Positions 45,894-55,132 of a stretch of DNA of 64,000 nt are shown here, piece after piece. The stretch lies in contig NZ_BBYA01000010.1 in NCBI RefSeq assembly GCF_001050275.1, forward strand, positions 1 through 64,000, in the 5' to 3' direction. Source of the DNA: Leptolinea tardivitalis (GTDB lineage: Bacteria > Chloroflexota > Anaerolineae > Anaerolineales > Anaerolineaceae). Under the pieces are notes generated by a model. That model searched no databases, had not been told where the DNA came from, and saw only the letters and a program-made list of their open reading frames with translations. The position numbers were made by a program, and so were the translations under genes. The number at the start of each line of letters is the position of its first letter. Position 1 is the first letter of the stretch.

Positions 45894-46664
45894 ATGCAAA
45901 CCATCATACTTGCAGGCGGACTAGGTACCAGATTGGCTGAAGAGACAGAAGTACGGCCAAAACCACTGGTGGAAATCGGTCATCAGCCTATTCTCTGGCA
46001 TATTCTGAAGCATTATAGTTACTATGGACATAATGAGTTTTTTATTGCCCTTGGGTATAAAGGAGAAATGATCAAGCGGTATTTCCTTGACTACTCAAAC
46101 CTGAGCGGGCAATTGACGATTGACATGAAAACCGGCCGGGTAATTTCGGAGCAATCGGAGTGTGAACCCTGGACGGTTCATCTGGTAGATACCGGTCAGA
46201 AGACCAATACAGGCGGCCGCGTTAAACGGCTTGCGCCCTTCTTGAAGAAAGAGACTTTCTTTATCACCTATGGAGACGGAGTGAGCAATATTAACCTCGA
46301 CGAATTGCTTGCCTTCCACCGCTCCCAGAAAAAGATGGTCACCATCACAGCCGTGCGTCCGCCGGCCCGGTTTGGCGGATTGGAGTTCGACGGCGATCTG
46401 GTGATGAAATTTACCGAAAAACCCCAAACCGGTGAAGGTTGGATCAATGGCGGTTTCATGGTTTGCGAACCCGAATTGCTCGACGTGATCAATAATGACC
46501 TGAGCAGTCTGGAAGCAGATGTGCTGGATTATCTGGCTTCTATAAATCAAATTTCGGCCTACCGCCACTTTGGATTCTGGCAGTGCATGGATACCCTGCG
46601 TGACAAAAAACTGTTGGAACAATTCTGGCAGGATGGAAATGCCCCGTGGAAGATATGGGAATGA
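45894..46664 (+). CDS. rfbF: Glucose-1-phosphate cytidylyltransferase
   Basis: RfbF makes CDP-glucose from glucose 1-phosphate and CTP. 256 residues, the family length. It begins [19 protein letters not shown] with the nucleotide-binding GGLGTRL, then [19 protein letters not shown] and [14 protein letters not shown]. It heads the polysaccharide locus, follows an AAGGAAA site, and overlaps the next gene by four bases (ATGA). TAAAAT near 45855 is the likely -10 box of the operon. Confidence 0.95.
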   Translation: MQTIILAGGLGTRLAEETEVRPKPLVEIGHQPILWHILKHYSYYGHNEFFIALGYKGEMIKRYFLDYSNLSGQLTIDMKTGRVISEQSECEPWTVHLVDTGQKTNTGGRVKRLAPFLKKETFFITYGDGVSNINLDELLAFHRSQKKMVTITAVRPPARFGGLEFDGDLVMKFTEKPQTGEGWINGGFMVCEPELLDVINNDLSSLEADVLDYLASINQISAYRHFGFWQCMDTLRDKKLLEQFWQDGNAPWKIWE

Positions 46665-47653
46665 GCGAATTCTGGTTGGATCGTCCTGTTTTTGTGACCG
46701 GAGCCACCGGTCTGGTAGGTTCCTGGCTCGTCAGGCGGCTTCTGGAGCAAAGAGCTGATGTGATTTGCCTTGTGCGCGATTGGGTTCCCCAGTCAGAATT
46801 GACGCGTACCGGAATGATTAACCGCGTCAAAACAGTCCGCGGGGATGTGCGCGATCAGAAGCTGTTGGAGCGGATTCTGGGTGAATTCGAAATCGACACC
46901 GTCATCCACCTGGCTGCCCAGACCATTGTCACCATTGCCAACCGCAACCCGGTATCCACATTTGAAACCAATATTGGCGGAACCTGGGCATTGTTGGAAG
47001 CCTGCCGCAGAAGCCCCAAAGTCAAACAAATCGTGGTGGCGTCATCGGATAAAGCCTACGGCGATCAGGAAATTCTGCCCTACAATGAAGGCATGCCACT
47101 GCAGGGACGTCATCCCTATGATGCCAGCAAATCATGCGCTGACTTAATCGCCCAGACATACGGTATCACCTATGACTTGCCCGTGGTGATCAGCCGCTGC
47201 GGCAACTTCTATGGCGGCGGCGACCTGAACTGGAACCGGATCATCCCCGGCACCATCCGGTCTGTGCTCCGAGGACAGCGTCCGATCATCCGATCTGATG
47301 GGGAATACATCCGCGATTACTTTTATGTGGAAGACGGTGCAGCCGCCTACACCCTGCTGGCCGAAAAACTGGCGGCCATGCCCGAACTTCGGGGTACAGC
47401 CTTTAACTTCAGCAATGAAATTCAGGTGACTGTCTTGCAGGTTGTTGAAAAAGTATTAAAGCTGATGGGTTCAGACATGGTTCCCGATGTAAAAGGTGAA
47501 GCCTCCAACGAAATTCGTCACCAGTACCTTTCGGCCGAACGCGCCCGCGCGGTTCTCGGTTGGAAACCCATGTTCGATCTCGACGAAGGTTTGAAACGCA
47601 CGCTTGAGTGGTATAAGACCTTCCTGAATGAAACAGATAATTTGACGGCTTAA
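46661..47653 (+). CDS. CDP-glucose 4,6-dehydratase-like protein
   Basis: Short-chain dehydrogenase/reductase, 330 residues. [20 protein letters not shown] (about 9-28) is the NAD-binding loop, SSDKAYG and YDASKSCAD supply the Ser and the Tyr-x-x-x-Lys catalytic pair, and [20 protein letters not shown] matches the RfbG family. Its ATG overlaps the rfbF stop codon, which also identifies it as the next enzyme, converting CDP-glucose to the 4-keto-6-deoxy form. A five-codon longer start is possible. Confidence 0.9.
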   Translation: MSEFWLDRPVFVTGATGLVGSWLVRRLLEQRADVICLVRDWVPQSELTRTGMINRVKTVRGDVRDQKLLERILGEFEIDTVIHLAAQTIVTIANRNPVSTFETNIGGTWALLEACRRSPKVKQIVVASSDKAYGDQEILPYNEGMPLQGRHPYDASKSCADLIAQTYGITYDLPVVISRCGNFYGGGDLNWNRIIPGTIRSVLRGQRPIIRSDGEYIRDYFYVEDGAAAYTLLAEKLAAMPELRGTAFNFSNEIQVTVLQVVEKVLKLMGSDMVPDVKGEASNEIRHQYLSAERARAVLGWKPMFDLDEGLKRTLEWYKTFLNETDNLTA

Positions 47654-47661
47654 GGGCAAAC

Positions 47662-48189
47662 ATGCTGTTTCAAAAAACAGAATTTGACGGCCTTTTCATT
47701 ATCGAACCAGAAAAGCATACGGATGAGCGTGGTTTCTTCGCCCGCACCTGGTGTGTTCACGAATTTGCCGATCACGGCCTGGTCAGTGACCTTGCCCAGT
47801 GCAGCATTTCGTTTAATGCCAGAAAAGGGACACTCCGGGGGATGCATTATCAGGTAGAACCATACCCCGAGACAAAAGTGGTGCGCTGCACAATGGGCGC
47901 CATTTTTGATGTAGTGATTGATCTGCGCCCTGGTTCGACCACGTACCGGAAATGGTTTTCTGTTGAGTTAAGTGCCGAAAATCGCCGGGCATTGTATATC
48001 CCGGATGGTATGGCTCACGGGTTTCAAACATTAGAGGATAACTCAGAGGTCTATTACATGATCTCGGAGTTCTATCATCCAGAATGTGCCCGCGGCATCC
48101 GCTGGAATGATCCGGCCATTGGAATTGAGTGGCCTATCGAGGGGAAAACAATTTCGGAAAGGGATGCTACTTTTCCAGTTCTTCCATAA
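47662..48189 (+). CDS. dTDP/CDP-4-dehydro-6-deoxyglucose 3,5-epimerase family protein
   Basis: RmlC-like cupin, 175 residues. RGFFARTWCVHEF (about 22-34), SISFNARKGTLRGMHYQ with the catalytic His, and YIPDGMAHGFQTL are the family motifs. Because the preceding genes make CDP-4-keto-6-deoxyglucose, it probably epimerises that instead of the dTDP sugar; this is inferred from context. The start follows AGGG, eight bases after the dehydratase stop. Confidence 0.9.
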   Translation: MLFQKTEFDGLFIIEPEKHTDERGFFARTWCVHEFADHGLVSDLAQCSISFNARKGTLRGMHYQVEPYPETKVVRCTMGAIFDVVIDLRPGSTTYRKWFSVELSAENRRALYIPDGMAHGFQTLEDNSEVYYMISEFYHPECARGIRWNDPAIGIEWPIEGKTISERDATFPVLP

Positions 48190-48330
48190 ACAATCCAGTT
48201 ATGAGACAAATAAACGTTTCCATTTGCAGTTACCGCTGAGATTGCGGATTTTCTTTACCCAATGGATGATACAATCCACCTGATAAGGCCAATCCTTATC
48301 AAACCGGTAAGGAAACAAAGAAAAATTCCA

Positions 48331-49110
48331 ATGTCTGATTTGTTAAATTCATCCAACTGCCAGACAAAATCCGAAAAAACTATCGTTATCTCGCAATCAA
48401 TGTATTTCCCATGGGTGGGAATGCTTGAACAGATTCGCCTAGCGGATTCGTATGTTTATTACGATGATGTCCAATTTTCTCATGGCGTCTCCAACAATCG
48501 AATTAATCGGATTCAGGTAAAGACCGAACAGGGTCAAAAATGGATGACGATACCCATCCGTGATTTCCATTTTGGCCAGAAGATTGATGAAGTCCTCATT
48601 GATGACCGTAAAGATTGGCGAAACCAACATCGTCAAATTCTTCAACAGGCGTACAAGGGGGCTCCGTTCAAAAATGAGATGCTTGAATTGGTAGATCGGG
48701 TATTCTCAAAATCATTTACGACTCTTGCTGATGTCGCAAGAGCATCCACAATGGAACTCGCAGAATACTTTGATATTGTTGAAGGAAAAATGTTCGTTGA
48801 TTCAAAAACAATGAACATCGGAGGAAGCAGCGATAAACGGGTTTTAGATATTGTTCTGGCATTGGGAGGGAATATCTATGTAACGGGGCTCGGTGCCAGA
48901 AACTATATGGATTTTGAAATGTTCAATACTGCCGGTGTTCAGGTTCGGTTCATGCAATACCGTTGCATACCATATCCGCAACTACACGGTGAATTTACAC
49001 CTTATGTGACAGGGCTTGATCTTGTGGCCAATTGCGGAAAAGAAGGGAAACCCTATATTCAATCGGAAGCAATTGATTGGAAAGATTTTTTAAGGATTAA
49101 TCATGAATGA
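48331..49110 (+). CDS. WbqC-family protein
   Basis: WbqC-like protein (PF08889), 259 residues. IVISQSMYFPWVGMLEQIRL near residue 17 and YYDDVQFSHGVSNNRIN are the family's N-terminal marks; LLELVDRVF and MQYRCIPYPQLHGEFTP follow. The family is common in O-antigen and polysaccharide loci. I know of no settled biochemical role. The start is uncertain; ATG 48331 is used because upstream codons do not resemble the family. The next gene overlaps its end by eight bases. Confidence 0.78.
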   Translation: MSDLLNSSNCQTKSEKTIVISQSMYFPWVGMLEQIRLADSYVYYDDVQFSHGVSNNRINRIQVKTEQGQKWMTIPIRDFHFGQKIDEVLIDDRKDWRNQHRQILQQAYKGAPFKNEMLELVDRVFSKSFTTLADVARASTMELAEYFDIVEGKMFVDSKTMNIGGSSDKRVLDIVLALGGNIYVTGLGARNYMDFEMFNTAGVQVRFMQYRCIPYPQLHGEFTPYVTGLDLVANCGKEGKPYIQSEAIDWKDFLRINHE

Positions 49111-49822
49111 GATTGACACTTTGGCAAAAGAATATTTGCCTGATGCGGCTACAGCAACAGAAAATGATCTGATCATGCATTGGTATCCACAACGAATCAT
49201 CAAGAGATTCGATCATTGTGATTCATTGCTCGAATTAGGGCTCGGACATGGATTTACGGCAGTTCTTTTCAACCCGGTATGTAAAGAACATATTGTCCTT
49301 GAAGGATCACAGACTGTTATTGAGAATTTCAATAAAAGCCATCCTGATTTCTCCGGTAATGTAATTCTCAGCTATTTCGAAGATTATGATACTGATAAGA
49401 CTTTTGACGTGATCGTAATGGGTTTCGTACTTGAACATGTGGACGATCCCAGGTTAATCTTAGAAAAATATAAAAAATATCTTAAACCGGGTGGGAAGAT
49501 GTATATCACTACACCCAATGCAAAATCCCTGAACCGACGTCTGGGGTTGGAATTGGGGAAAATTGATTCAATTTACAGCCTGAATTCAAACGATATCGCT
49601 TTAGGGCATAAACGTCAATTCTGTCGAGATACTCTGAAACAATTAATCATCGAATCAGGTTACAGGGTAACCTATGAAGAAGGCGTTTACCTCAAACCAT
49701 TACCTTTGGCAGTTTTAAAAACACTGGATGATTTTGAAGGTAACCTGCAAGCCATGCTAAAGGTAGGTGTGGACTTTCCGGATTTATGTGTTTCTCTACT
49801 CATGGAAGTAATTCCAGTATGA
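49103..49822 (+). CDS. Class I SAM-dependent methyltransferase
   Basis: A 239-residue Rossmann methyltransferase. LLELGLGHGFTAVLF near residue 38 is the SAM motif I, FDVIVMGFVLEHVDDPRLIL near 95 is motif II, and LKPGGKMYITTPNAKSLNRR near 124 follows. These match the UbiE/Methyltransf_11-23 type found in polysaccharide clusters. It overlaps the WbqC gene by eight bases and the next gene by four. Acceptor unknown. Confidence 0.85.
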   Translation: MNEIDTLAKEYLPDAATATENDLIMHWYPQRIIKRFDHCDSLLELGLGHGFTAVLFNPVCKEHIVLEGSQTVIENFNKSHPDFSGNVILSYFEDYDTDKTFDVIVMGFVLEHVDDPRLILEKYKKYLKPGGKMYITTPNAKSLNRRLGLELGKIDSIYSLNSNDIALGHKRQFCRDTLKQLIIESGYRVTYEEGVYLKPLPLAVLKTLDDFEGNLQAMLKVGVDFPDLCVSLLMEVIPV

Positions 49823-50697
49823 AAACAGCCGCAATTATTGGCGCCAACTCCATGCTTGGCAGCCGTTTGGAAGCGATTTTAAAGTCAGACGGTATTCGCG
49901 TTATCCGGGTCGGTCTATTTGATGGTGCTGATATTAAATTAGATTTAACCCGTGGTTTTCTTTCCCCACTTCCATCAGACCTAACAGCTGATACCGTATT
50001 TCATGTGGCATCTGCATTCGCCGATGATAGCCCACAGGGATTGCGAACGAATTTTTCAATAAACAGCGCCGGAAGTCTCTGGGCACTTGATCTGGCGCGA
50101 ATGACACAGGCAAAATCCTTGATATATGCTGGATCACTTTCTTCATTTGAAGGTCTGGAACCTGGCAAAATGACCTCCTATGGATTGACAAAAGCCCTGG
50201 CAGAAAACCTGCTTGATTGGGGAATGAAGAATCTGCAAGCAAGTTTCTGTAGTCTGCGGTACTCTCAGTTGTACGATACAGAAGGTCTTTGTTGTCAACA
50301 TCAGAAGTGGTTTGGGAGAATCATTGGTTATGCTTCTCGAGGATTGGATATTCATATGCCTGCATCGGAAGGAAAACGGAATTTCATTCACGTTGACGAT
50401 GCTGCACGTCTACTAATTCAGGCAAGTGAACACGTCATTTCAGGTATCCTCCCTGTTGTTCATCCAATAACTAACACATACGATGAAATAGCTCATATGG
50501 CGTATGCCATTTTTAATAAGGGAGGTCAGATAATCATTGATACTAAAAAGCCCCCTTTCAGACCGATTAATTTTCCTGAAACAGGCGAAACCTATAAATT
50601 ATTGCATTATGTCCCTGTGATCTCCATGGAAAGTGGTATAACACGAATACGAGACGAGGGGACCGCTTTAAAATTCGGCCCTCTGGACGTATCTTGA
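49819..50697 (+). CDS. NAD-dependent epimerase/reductase (SDR family)
   Basis: Extended short-chain dehydrogenase, 292 residues. AAIIGANSMLGSRLEAIL (about 4-21) resembles the NAD(P)-binding loop, GSLSSFEGLEPG and YGLTKALAENL hold the Ser and the Tyr-x-x-x-Lys pair, and NFIHVDDAARLLIQ follows. It may reduce or epimerise the 4-keto sugar. ATG 49819 overlaps the methyltransferase stop (ATGA); a longer frame upstream lies inside that gene. Confidence 0.82.
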   Translation: MKTAAIIGANSMLGSRLEAILKSDGIRVIRVGLFDGADIKLDLTRGFLSPLPSDLTADTVFHVASAFADDSPQGLRTNFSINSAGSLWALDLARMTQAKSLIYAGSLSSFEGLEPGKMTSYGLTKALAENLLDWGMKNLQASFCSLRYSQLYDTEGLCCQHQKWFGRIIGYASRGLDIHMPASEGKRNFIHVDDAARLLIQASEHVISGILPVVHPITNTYDEIAHMAYAIFNKGGQIIIDTKKPPFRPINFPETGETYKLLHYVPVISMESGITRIRDEGTALKFGPLDVS

Positions 50698-51686
50698 TGG
50701 AAACAAAAACCACCACAAATGAAATTACTGTTTTAGTGACCGGTGTTGGCGCCATTATCGGACAGGGCATCGTCAAATCGTTGCGGAAATCCGAAAAGCA
50801 TATCCGCATAATAGGTTTGGACAAAAACCGCCAGGCTCTTGGCCAATATGCCTGTGATGCGTTTTTTCCCAAACCAGATGGTGATGAAACTGAACCAGCT
50901 TATGTTGAGTTTTGGAAAGACCTGCTGCTGAATGAATCGATCGATCTTGTTCTTCCGGGTCTCGAAGTGGATGTATTTTTCCTAAATCAACATCGGCAAT
51001 CTCTGGGAAAATGTGGGGCAATCCTTGGATTAAATCGGTACGAGCTTATTGAACTCGCAAGGGATAAGTGGCTGTTTGGTCTTGAATTAGAAAATTCTGG
51101 TTTTGAACCAATCCCAACGATTTTGACTGATAGCTGGTTAGAATGTGTCCAAAAACTGGGGAACCCTCCATTTCTCATGAAACCCCGTCAGGGCAATGGT
51201 TCAAGAGGAATTATTCGCCTGGAAGACAGGGATGATTTTGAGTACTGGAAGAAGAAATGCGGCCCTGATTTTATGGTTCAGAAAATTGTAGGAAACGATG
51301 AAGAGGAATTCACTGTCGGAGCATTTGGTTTGAGTCACGGAGAATTACTTCCTCCAATAATTTTCCGCCGCAAGCTCTCTTCGGCCGGCAATACTCAGTT
51401 TGCTGAGGTAGTTGATGATGCCATTATTGCTGAAGCCACAAATCTACTCGGACAATATTTTCAACCAATAGGTCCAACTAATTTTCAATTCCGTAAAGAT
51501 CATAATAAAGCATTTTTATTGGAGATTAATCCCCGATTTTCCAGCAGCACATCTCTGAGGGCTGGCTTTGGCTATAACGAAGCAGATATGGCAATCGACT
51601 ATTACCTTTATGGGAAAAAACCTTCGGTACCTGTCATCACCACAGGACAAGGATGGCGATATTATGAGGATTTTTTTATTAAATGA
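50697..51686 (+). CDS. ATP-grasp domain protein (carbamoyl-phosphate-synthase-like)
   Basis: A 329-residue ATP-grasp ligase. TVLVTGVGAIIGQGIVKSL near residue 10 is the pre-ATP-grasp Rossmann motif of the CPSase-like type, FLMKPRQGNGSRGIIRLED (about 158) and FLLEINPRFSSSTSL (about 272) are ATP and Mg sites. Such enzymes link a carboxylate to an amine. Placed next to a perosamine-type aminotransferase gene, it could acylate an amino sugar, which is inference. The start overlaps the epimerase stop by one base. Confidence 0.84.
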   Translation: METKTTTNEITVLVTGVGAIIGQGIVKSLRKSEKHIRIIGLDKNRQALGQYACDAFFPKPDGDETEPAYVEFWKDLLLNESIDLVLPGLEVDVFFLNQHRQSLGKCGAILGLNRYELIELARDKWLFGLELENSGFEPIPTILTDSWLECVQKLGNPPFLMKPRQGNGSRGIIRLEDRDDFEYWKKKCGPDFMVQKIVGNDEEEFTVGAFGLSHGELLPPIIFRRKLSSAGNTQFAEVVDDAIIAEATNLLGQYFQPIGPTNFQFRKDHNKAFLLEINPRFSSSTSLRAGFGYNEADMAIDYYLYGKKPSVPVITTGQGWRYYEDFFIK

Positions 51687-52372
51687 TTGCCATCATTTCA
51701 GATATTCATGGAAATTTACCAGCTTTACAGGCTGTCTTGAAAAAGATCGCATCATTAGGTTGCGAGAATGTTCTCTCTTTGGGTGATGTAGTGGGATATT
51801 ATGCCCAACCCGGCGAATGTATCGATTTACTTCGCTTAAATAAAATTCCAAATATTATGGGTAATCATGATAGTTATATTGTTAATGGAACGAATTGTTC
51901 ACGCTCAAAAATTGTTTCTGAAATCATTGACTACCAGCGAAAAATCATTACACCTGATCAGGTAAAATGGCTCTCTGAATCAACCTCATGCATCATTGAA
52001 AATGGTGATTATTTTACTCATGGCAGCTGGAAGGACATGATTGATGGCTATCTGTATAATGTCTCTCCATCAGATTTTCCACAGGGCGCCATCCATTTTT
52101 TTGCCGGTCATACGCATGTTCAGTCTTTGATAAAAATCAAAGGTCAAACTTTTTGCAATCCAGGTTCTGTTGGTCAGCCACGAGATGGAGATCCCCGCGC
52201 CGCTTTTGCCACCCTTTCAGACAATGAGGTAATACTTCACCGGGTAGAGTATGATATCGACTTAGCCGCTTATCAAATGAAGAAGGCAGGTTTTCCGGAA
52301 TACTGTTATAAAAACCTTTACCTGGGTGCACAAATTGGCGGTCGGATAGACAGGATCACTATCAATTCATGA
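51683..52372 (+). CDS. Calcineurin-like metallophosphoesterase (YfcE/MJ0936 type)
   Basis: A 229-residue metallophosphoesterase. The dimetal motifs SDIHGN (6-11), GDVVGY, GNHDSY and GHTHVQ are all intact. It sits between the ATP-grasp gene and the CmcI-like gene, sharing ATGA overlaps with both neighbouring frames. An unusual partner in a polysaccharide locus; it may remove a phosphate from a sugar or cofactor intermediate, unproven. Confidence 0.88.
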   Translation: MIAIISDIHGNLPALQAVLKKIASLGCENVLSLGDVVGYYAQPGECIDLLRLNKIPNIMGNHDSYIVNGTNCSRSKIVSEIIDYQRKIITPDQVKWLSESTSCIIENGDYFTHGSWKDMIDGYLYNVSPSDFPQGAIHFFAGHTHVQSLIKIKGQTFCNPGSVGQPRDGDPRAAFATLSDNEVILHRVEYDIDLAAYQMKKAGFPEYCYKNLYLGAQIGGRIDRITINS

Positions 52373-52428
52373 TCTATGTATTTTGTTCGAGTTTCTTTTT
52401 AAAAGAACCTATCTCACATGGTGAAAAG

Positions 52429-53169
52429 ATGAATAAAAAAGAAGAATTTGAAAATGAAGTAAAAAACAATATACACCGGTTGGGTGAAACACAAAACCTA
52501 AGAGAGAAAACCATTGATTGGATGCTGGCTGTGGCAAAAGCAGGAAATTACACCTATAACTTTTCCTGGATGGGACGGCCAATCATTCAATTCCCGCAAG
52601 ATATAATGGCCATGCAAGAGATCATCTGGAAAGTTAAACCTCAATTAATCATTGAAGCCGGGATTGCCCATGGAGGTTCCCTGATTTTCTATGCCTCGAT
52701 GCTTGAATTACTGGGTGGTGACGGTATGGTTTTAGGTTTAGATATCGATATCCGTCCACACAACCGTATTGAAATCGAAAATCACCCCATGGCAAAACGA
52801 ATTAAGATGATTGAGGGTTCTTCCGTTGATAAGGCTGTTATCGGCCAGGTACATGCGTACGCAAAAGGCAAATCTCCCGTTATGGTGGTTTTGGATTCAA
52901 TGCATACTCATGAACATGTTCTTGGCGAATTGAAAGCCTATTCATCACTGGTGACAAAGGGCAGCTATCTTGTTGTGTTCGACACGTTGGTGGAAGATTT
53001 GCCCGATGATGTATATTCCAATCGTCCCTGGGGAAAAGGGAACAATCCCAAAACAGCGGTATGGGAGTTCCTAAAAACCAATGACCGGTTTGAAATTGAC
53101 AAGGAAATTGAAAACAAAATCCTTATCACCGTTGCACCAGATGGGTATTTGAAGTGCATAAAGGACTAA
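52429..53169 (+). CDS. CmcI-family (cephalosporin hydroxylase-like) methyltransferase
   Basis: A 246-residue CmcI-like protein. LIIEAGIAHGGSLIFYASML near residue 77 is the SAM-binding loop, VLGLDIDIRPHNR the acidic strand, VVLDSMHTHEHVLGEL and LVVFDTLVEDLP the downstream motifs. Relatives methylate sugar hydroxyls, and the family is misnamed for a single cephalosporin enzyme. The ATG at 52369, overlapping the previous stop codon, would add 20 unconserved residues; 52429 fits better. It is not a hydroxylase by motif. Confidence 0.82.
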   Translation: MNKKEEFENEVKNNIHRLGETQNLREKTIDWMLAVAKAGNYTYNFSWMGRPIIQFPQDIMAMQEIIWKVKPQLIIEAGIAHGGSLIFYASMLELLGGDGMVLGLDIDIRPHNRIEIENHPMAKRIKMIEGSSVDKAVIGQVHAYAKGKSPVMVVLDSMHTHEHVLGELKAYSSLVTKGSYLVVFDTLVEDLPDDVYSNRPWGKGNNPKTAVWEFLKTNDRFEIDKEIENKILITVAPDGYLKCIKD

Positions 53170-53171
53170 AA

Positions 53172-54299
53172 ATGGAGAACATTCCTGTAGCAGGCCCATG
53201 GATTACAGAGAAAGAAATAGCCTATGTTACTGATGCTGTTACGAACGCATGGTATTCCAATGCCAATATGTATCATCAACGCTTTGAAAAAGCGTTTGCT
53301 GAATATATTGGCGTGCAATATGCCATGGCACTGCCTTCATGCACATCAGCCATTCATCTTTCCCTGCTTGCGTTGGGTATCGGCCCCGGTGATGAAGTCA
53401 TTGTGCCAGATTGCACCTGGATAGCATCAGCGGCTCCAATCTCTTATGTGAATGCCACTCCGGTATTTGCTGATATTGATCCCAAAAGTTGGTGTATCTC
53501 CGCAAAATCTTTTGAAGAATGCATTACCCCGCGTACAAAAGCCGTCATTCCAGTAGATCTATATGGCAATATGCCAGATATGGATGCTTTACGCGAAATT
53601 GCCGCAAAACACAACATCGCCATTATTGAAGATGCCGCTGAAGCCATTGGTTCAACATACAAAGGGAAAAAGGCCGGCAGCTTCGGCGTGACCGGGGTTT
53701 ACAGTTTCCACGGCTCCAAAACTTTAACCACAGGAGAAGGTGGTATTCTTCTGACAGATCGCAAAGACCTGTATGACCGAATTTCCTTCCTGCGGGATCA
53801 CGGCCGGGCACCGGGTAATGCCACGCTCTTCTATAACTCTGAAGTGGCCTATAAATACAAAATGAGCAGCATGCAGGCAGCGCTTGGTCTGGCCCAGCTA
53901 GAACGCATAGATGAACTGATCGCCAAAAAACGTGAGACGTTCAAATGGTATTACGAACGTCTGGGAAATATTGACGGCATCACCATGAATTCCGAGGCGT
54001 CTGATGTTTTCAATTCTTACTGGATGGTAACCATCATCCTTGATCCAAAATTTGGTATCAAGAAAGAAGCTCTTCAAGAAAAGCTGGGTTTACAAAACAT
54101 CGCCACCCGTCCCTTCTTCCATCCGTTAAGTTCTTTACCTGCCTATCAAAATCTTCCACAGGCAGGACACGCCCATGAACGCAATGAAGTCAGTTATGCC
54201 TTGAGCCCTTATGGCGTCAATCTTCCCTCGGCCTTGAACCTGACAGAATCTCAGGTGGATTTTGTCTGTCAGTCGGTAAAACAGATCATTCAAGGATAA
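53172..54299 (+). CDS. DegT/DnrJ/EryC1 aminotransferase (perosamine-synthase-like)
   Basis: PLP-dependent sugar aminotransferase, 375 residues. SCTSAIHLSLLALGIGPGDEVI near 55 (family start motif), VEDAAEAIGSTYKGK-type segment and SFHGSKTLTTGEGG with the Schiff-base Lys near 182 are diagnostic. The profile is close to GDP-perosamine synthase (RfbE/PerA), which aminates C4 of 4-keto-6-deoxy sugars. Its real nucleotide partner may be CDP here. AAGGAC precedes the ATG, three bases after the previous stop. It ends the overlapping run. Confidence 0.88.
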   Translation: MENIPVAGPWITEKEIAYVTDAVTNAWYSNANMYHQRFEKAFAEYIGVQYAMALPSCTSAIHLSLLALGIGPGDEVIVPDCTWIASAAPISYVNATPVFADIDPKSWCISAKSFEECITPRTKAVIPVDLYGNMPDMDALREIAAKHNIAIIEDAAEAIGSTYKGKKAGSFGVTGVYSFHGSKTLTTGEGGILLTDRKDLYDRISFLRDHGRAPGNATLFYNSEVAYKYKMSSMQAALGLAQLERIDELIAKKRETFKWYYERLGNIDGITMNSEASDVFNSYWMVTIILDPKFGIKKEALQEKLGLQNIATRPFFHPLSSLPAYQNLPQAGHAHERNEVSYALSPYGVNLPSALNLTESQVDFVCQSVKQIIQG

Positions 54300-54361
54300 A
54301 GTCCATCAAATAGTGTTCAGAAACCATCTACCTGCTGGAAACTTACCTTAATAAACAAAGA

Positions 54362-54400
54362 GGAGAAAAAGCGAATGACAGTCATTCTCCCCTTCTTTTA
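54362..54400 (+). terminator. Possible terminator after the perosamine-like aminotransferase gene
   Basis: GGAGAA pairs with TTCTCC, followed by CCTTCTTTTA, with a second nested dyad GAATGAC/GTCATTC inside. A TACAAT at 54472-54477 could restart transcription for the next genes. Confidence 0.45.
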
Positions 54401-54526
54401 TGGTATAGTCATCAAAAATTTTTGTAACTTGTCTATTTTTTGAGATAAAAAAACCTCAAGTTGCGATAAGGTACAATATTCTTCAATGACCGGTATGTTG
54501 ATTCCTCCATTGAAAGGAGCTGCTGC

Positions 54527-55132
54527 ATGGCAGTAAAAATTCATCCTACATCTGATGTATCATCCGAAGCTGTTATTGGGGATGGTACCGCTATATGGTT
54601 ATTCTGTCAGATTCGACCGGGTGCCCATATTGGGAAAAATTGTAATCTGGGTAAAGGTGTATATATCGATAATGATGTACACATTGGCGATCATGTAAAA
54701 CTGCAAAATAATGTGTCTGTATATCACGGCGTTACATTAGAAGATGGCGTTTTTGCCGGACCGCATGTCTGTTTCACCAATGATATGCGTCCCCGGGCTG
54801 TCAACCCGGATTTAAGTGTCAAAAGCACCGATGACTGGGTGGTAACCAAAACCTTGGTGAAGAAAGGCGCTGGTCTTGGTGCCAATTCCACTATCCGCTG
54901 CGGAGTTACCATCGGTGAATGGGCCATGGTAGGTTCAGGAAGTGTCGTCACCCGTGATGTGCCCGACCACGCTCTTGTATATGGTAATCCTGCCCGCCTG
55001 CACGGATTTGTCTGTGCCTGTGGTGAAAAACTAAAAAAAGGCGAGATCAAAGGGAAAATGATGGCCGCCGAATGTCCGGCTTGCCATAGCATTGTTGATA
55101 TTCCACTTGATCTCTGGGAGAAAATAAAATGA
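54527..55132 (+). CDS. UDP-3-amino sugar N-acetyltransferase (WbpD-like, left-handed beta-helix)
   Basis: A 201-residue hexapeptide-repeat acyltransferase. It begins MAVKIHPTSDVSSEAVIGDG, has several [LIV]-G-x-x-x-x turns (GAHIGKNCNLGKGVYID), the catalytic-type PHVCFTNDMRPRAV, and ends with a CACG/CPAC zinc-ribbon-like tail. It matches WbpD, which acetylates UDP-3-amino-GlcNAcA. The neighbouring aminotransferase, oxidoreductase and dehydrogenase complete that pathway. GAAAGGAG precedes the ATG. Confidence 0.88.
   Translation: MAVKIHPTSDVSSEAVIGDGTAIWLFCQIRPGAHIGKNCNLGKGVYIDNDVHIGDHVKLQNNVSVYHGVTLEDGVFAGPHVCFTNDMRPRAVNPDLSVKSTDDWVVTKTLVKKGAGLGANSTIRCGVTIGEWAMVGSGSVVTRDVPDHALVYGNPARLHGFVCACGEKLKKGEIKGKMMAAECPACHSIVDIPLDLWEKIK

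Noticed and set aside
48262-48330. Longer N-terminus for the WbqC protein
   Set aside because: The extra 23 residues do not resemble the family start, although no clear ribosome site supports either choice.
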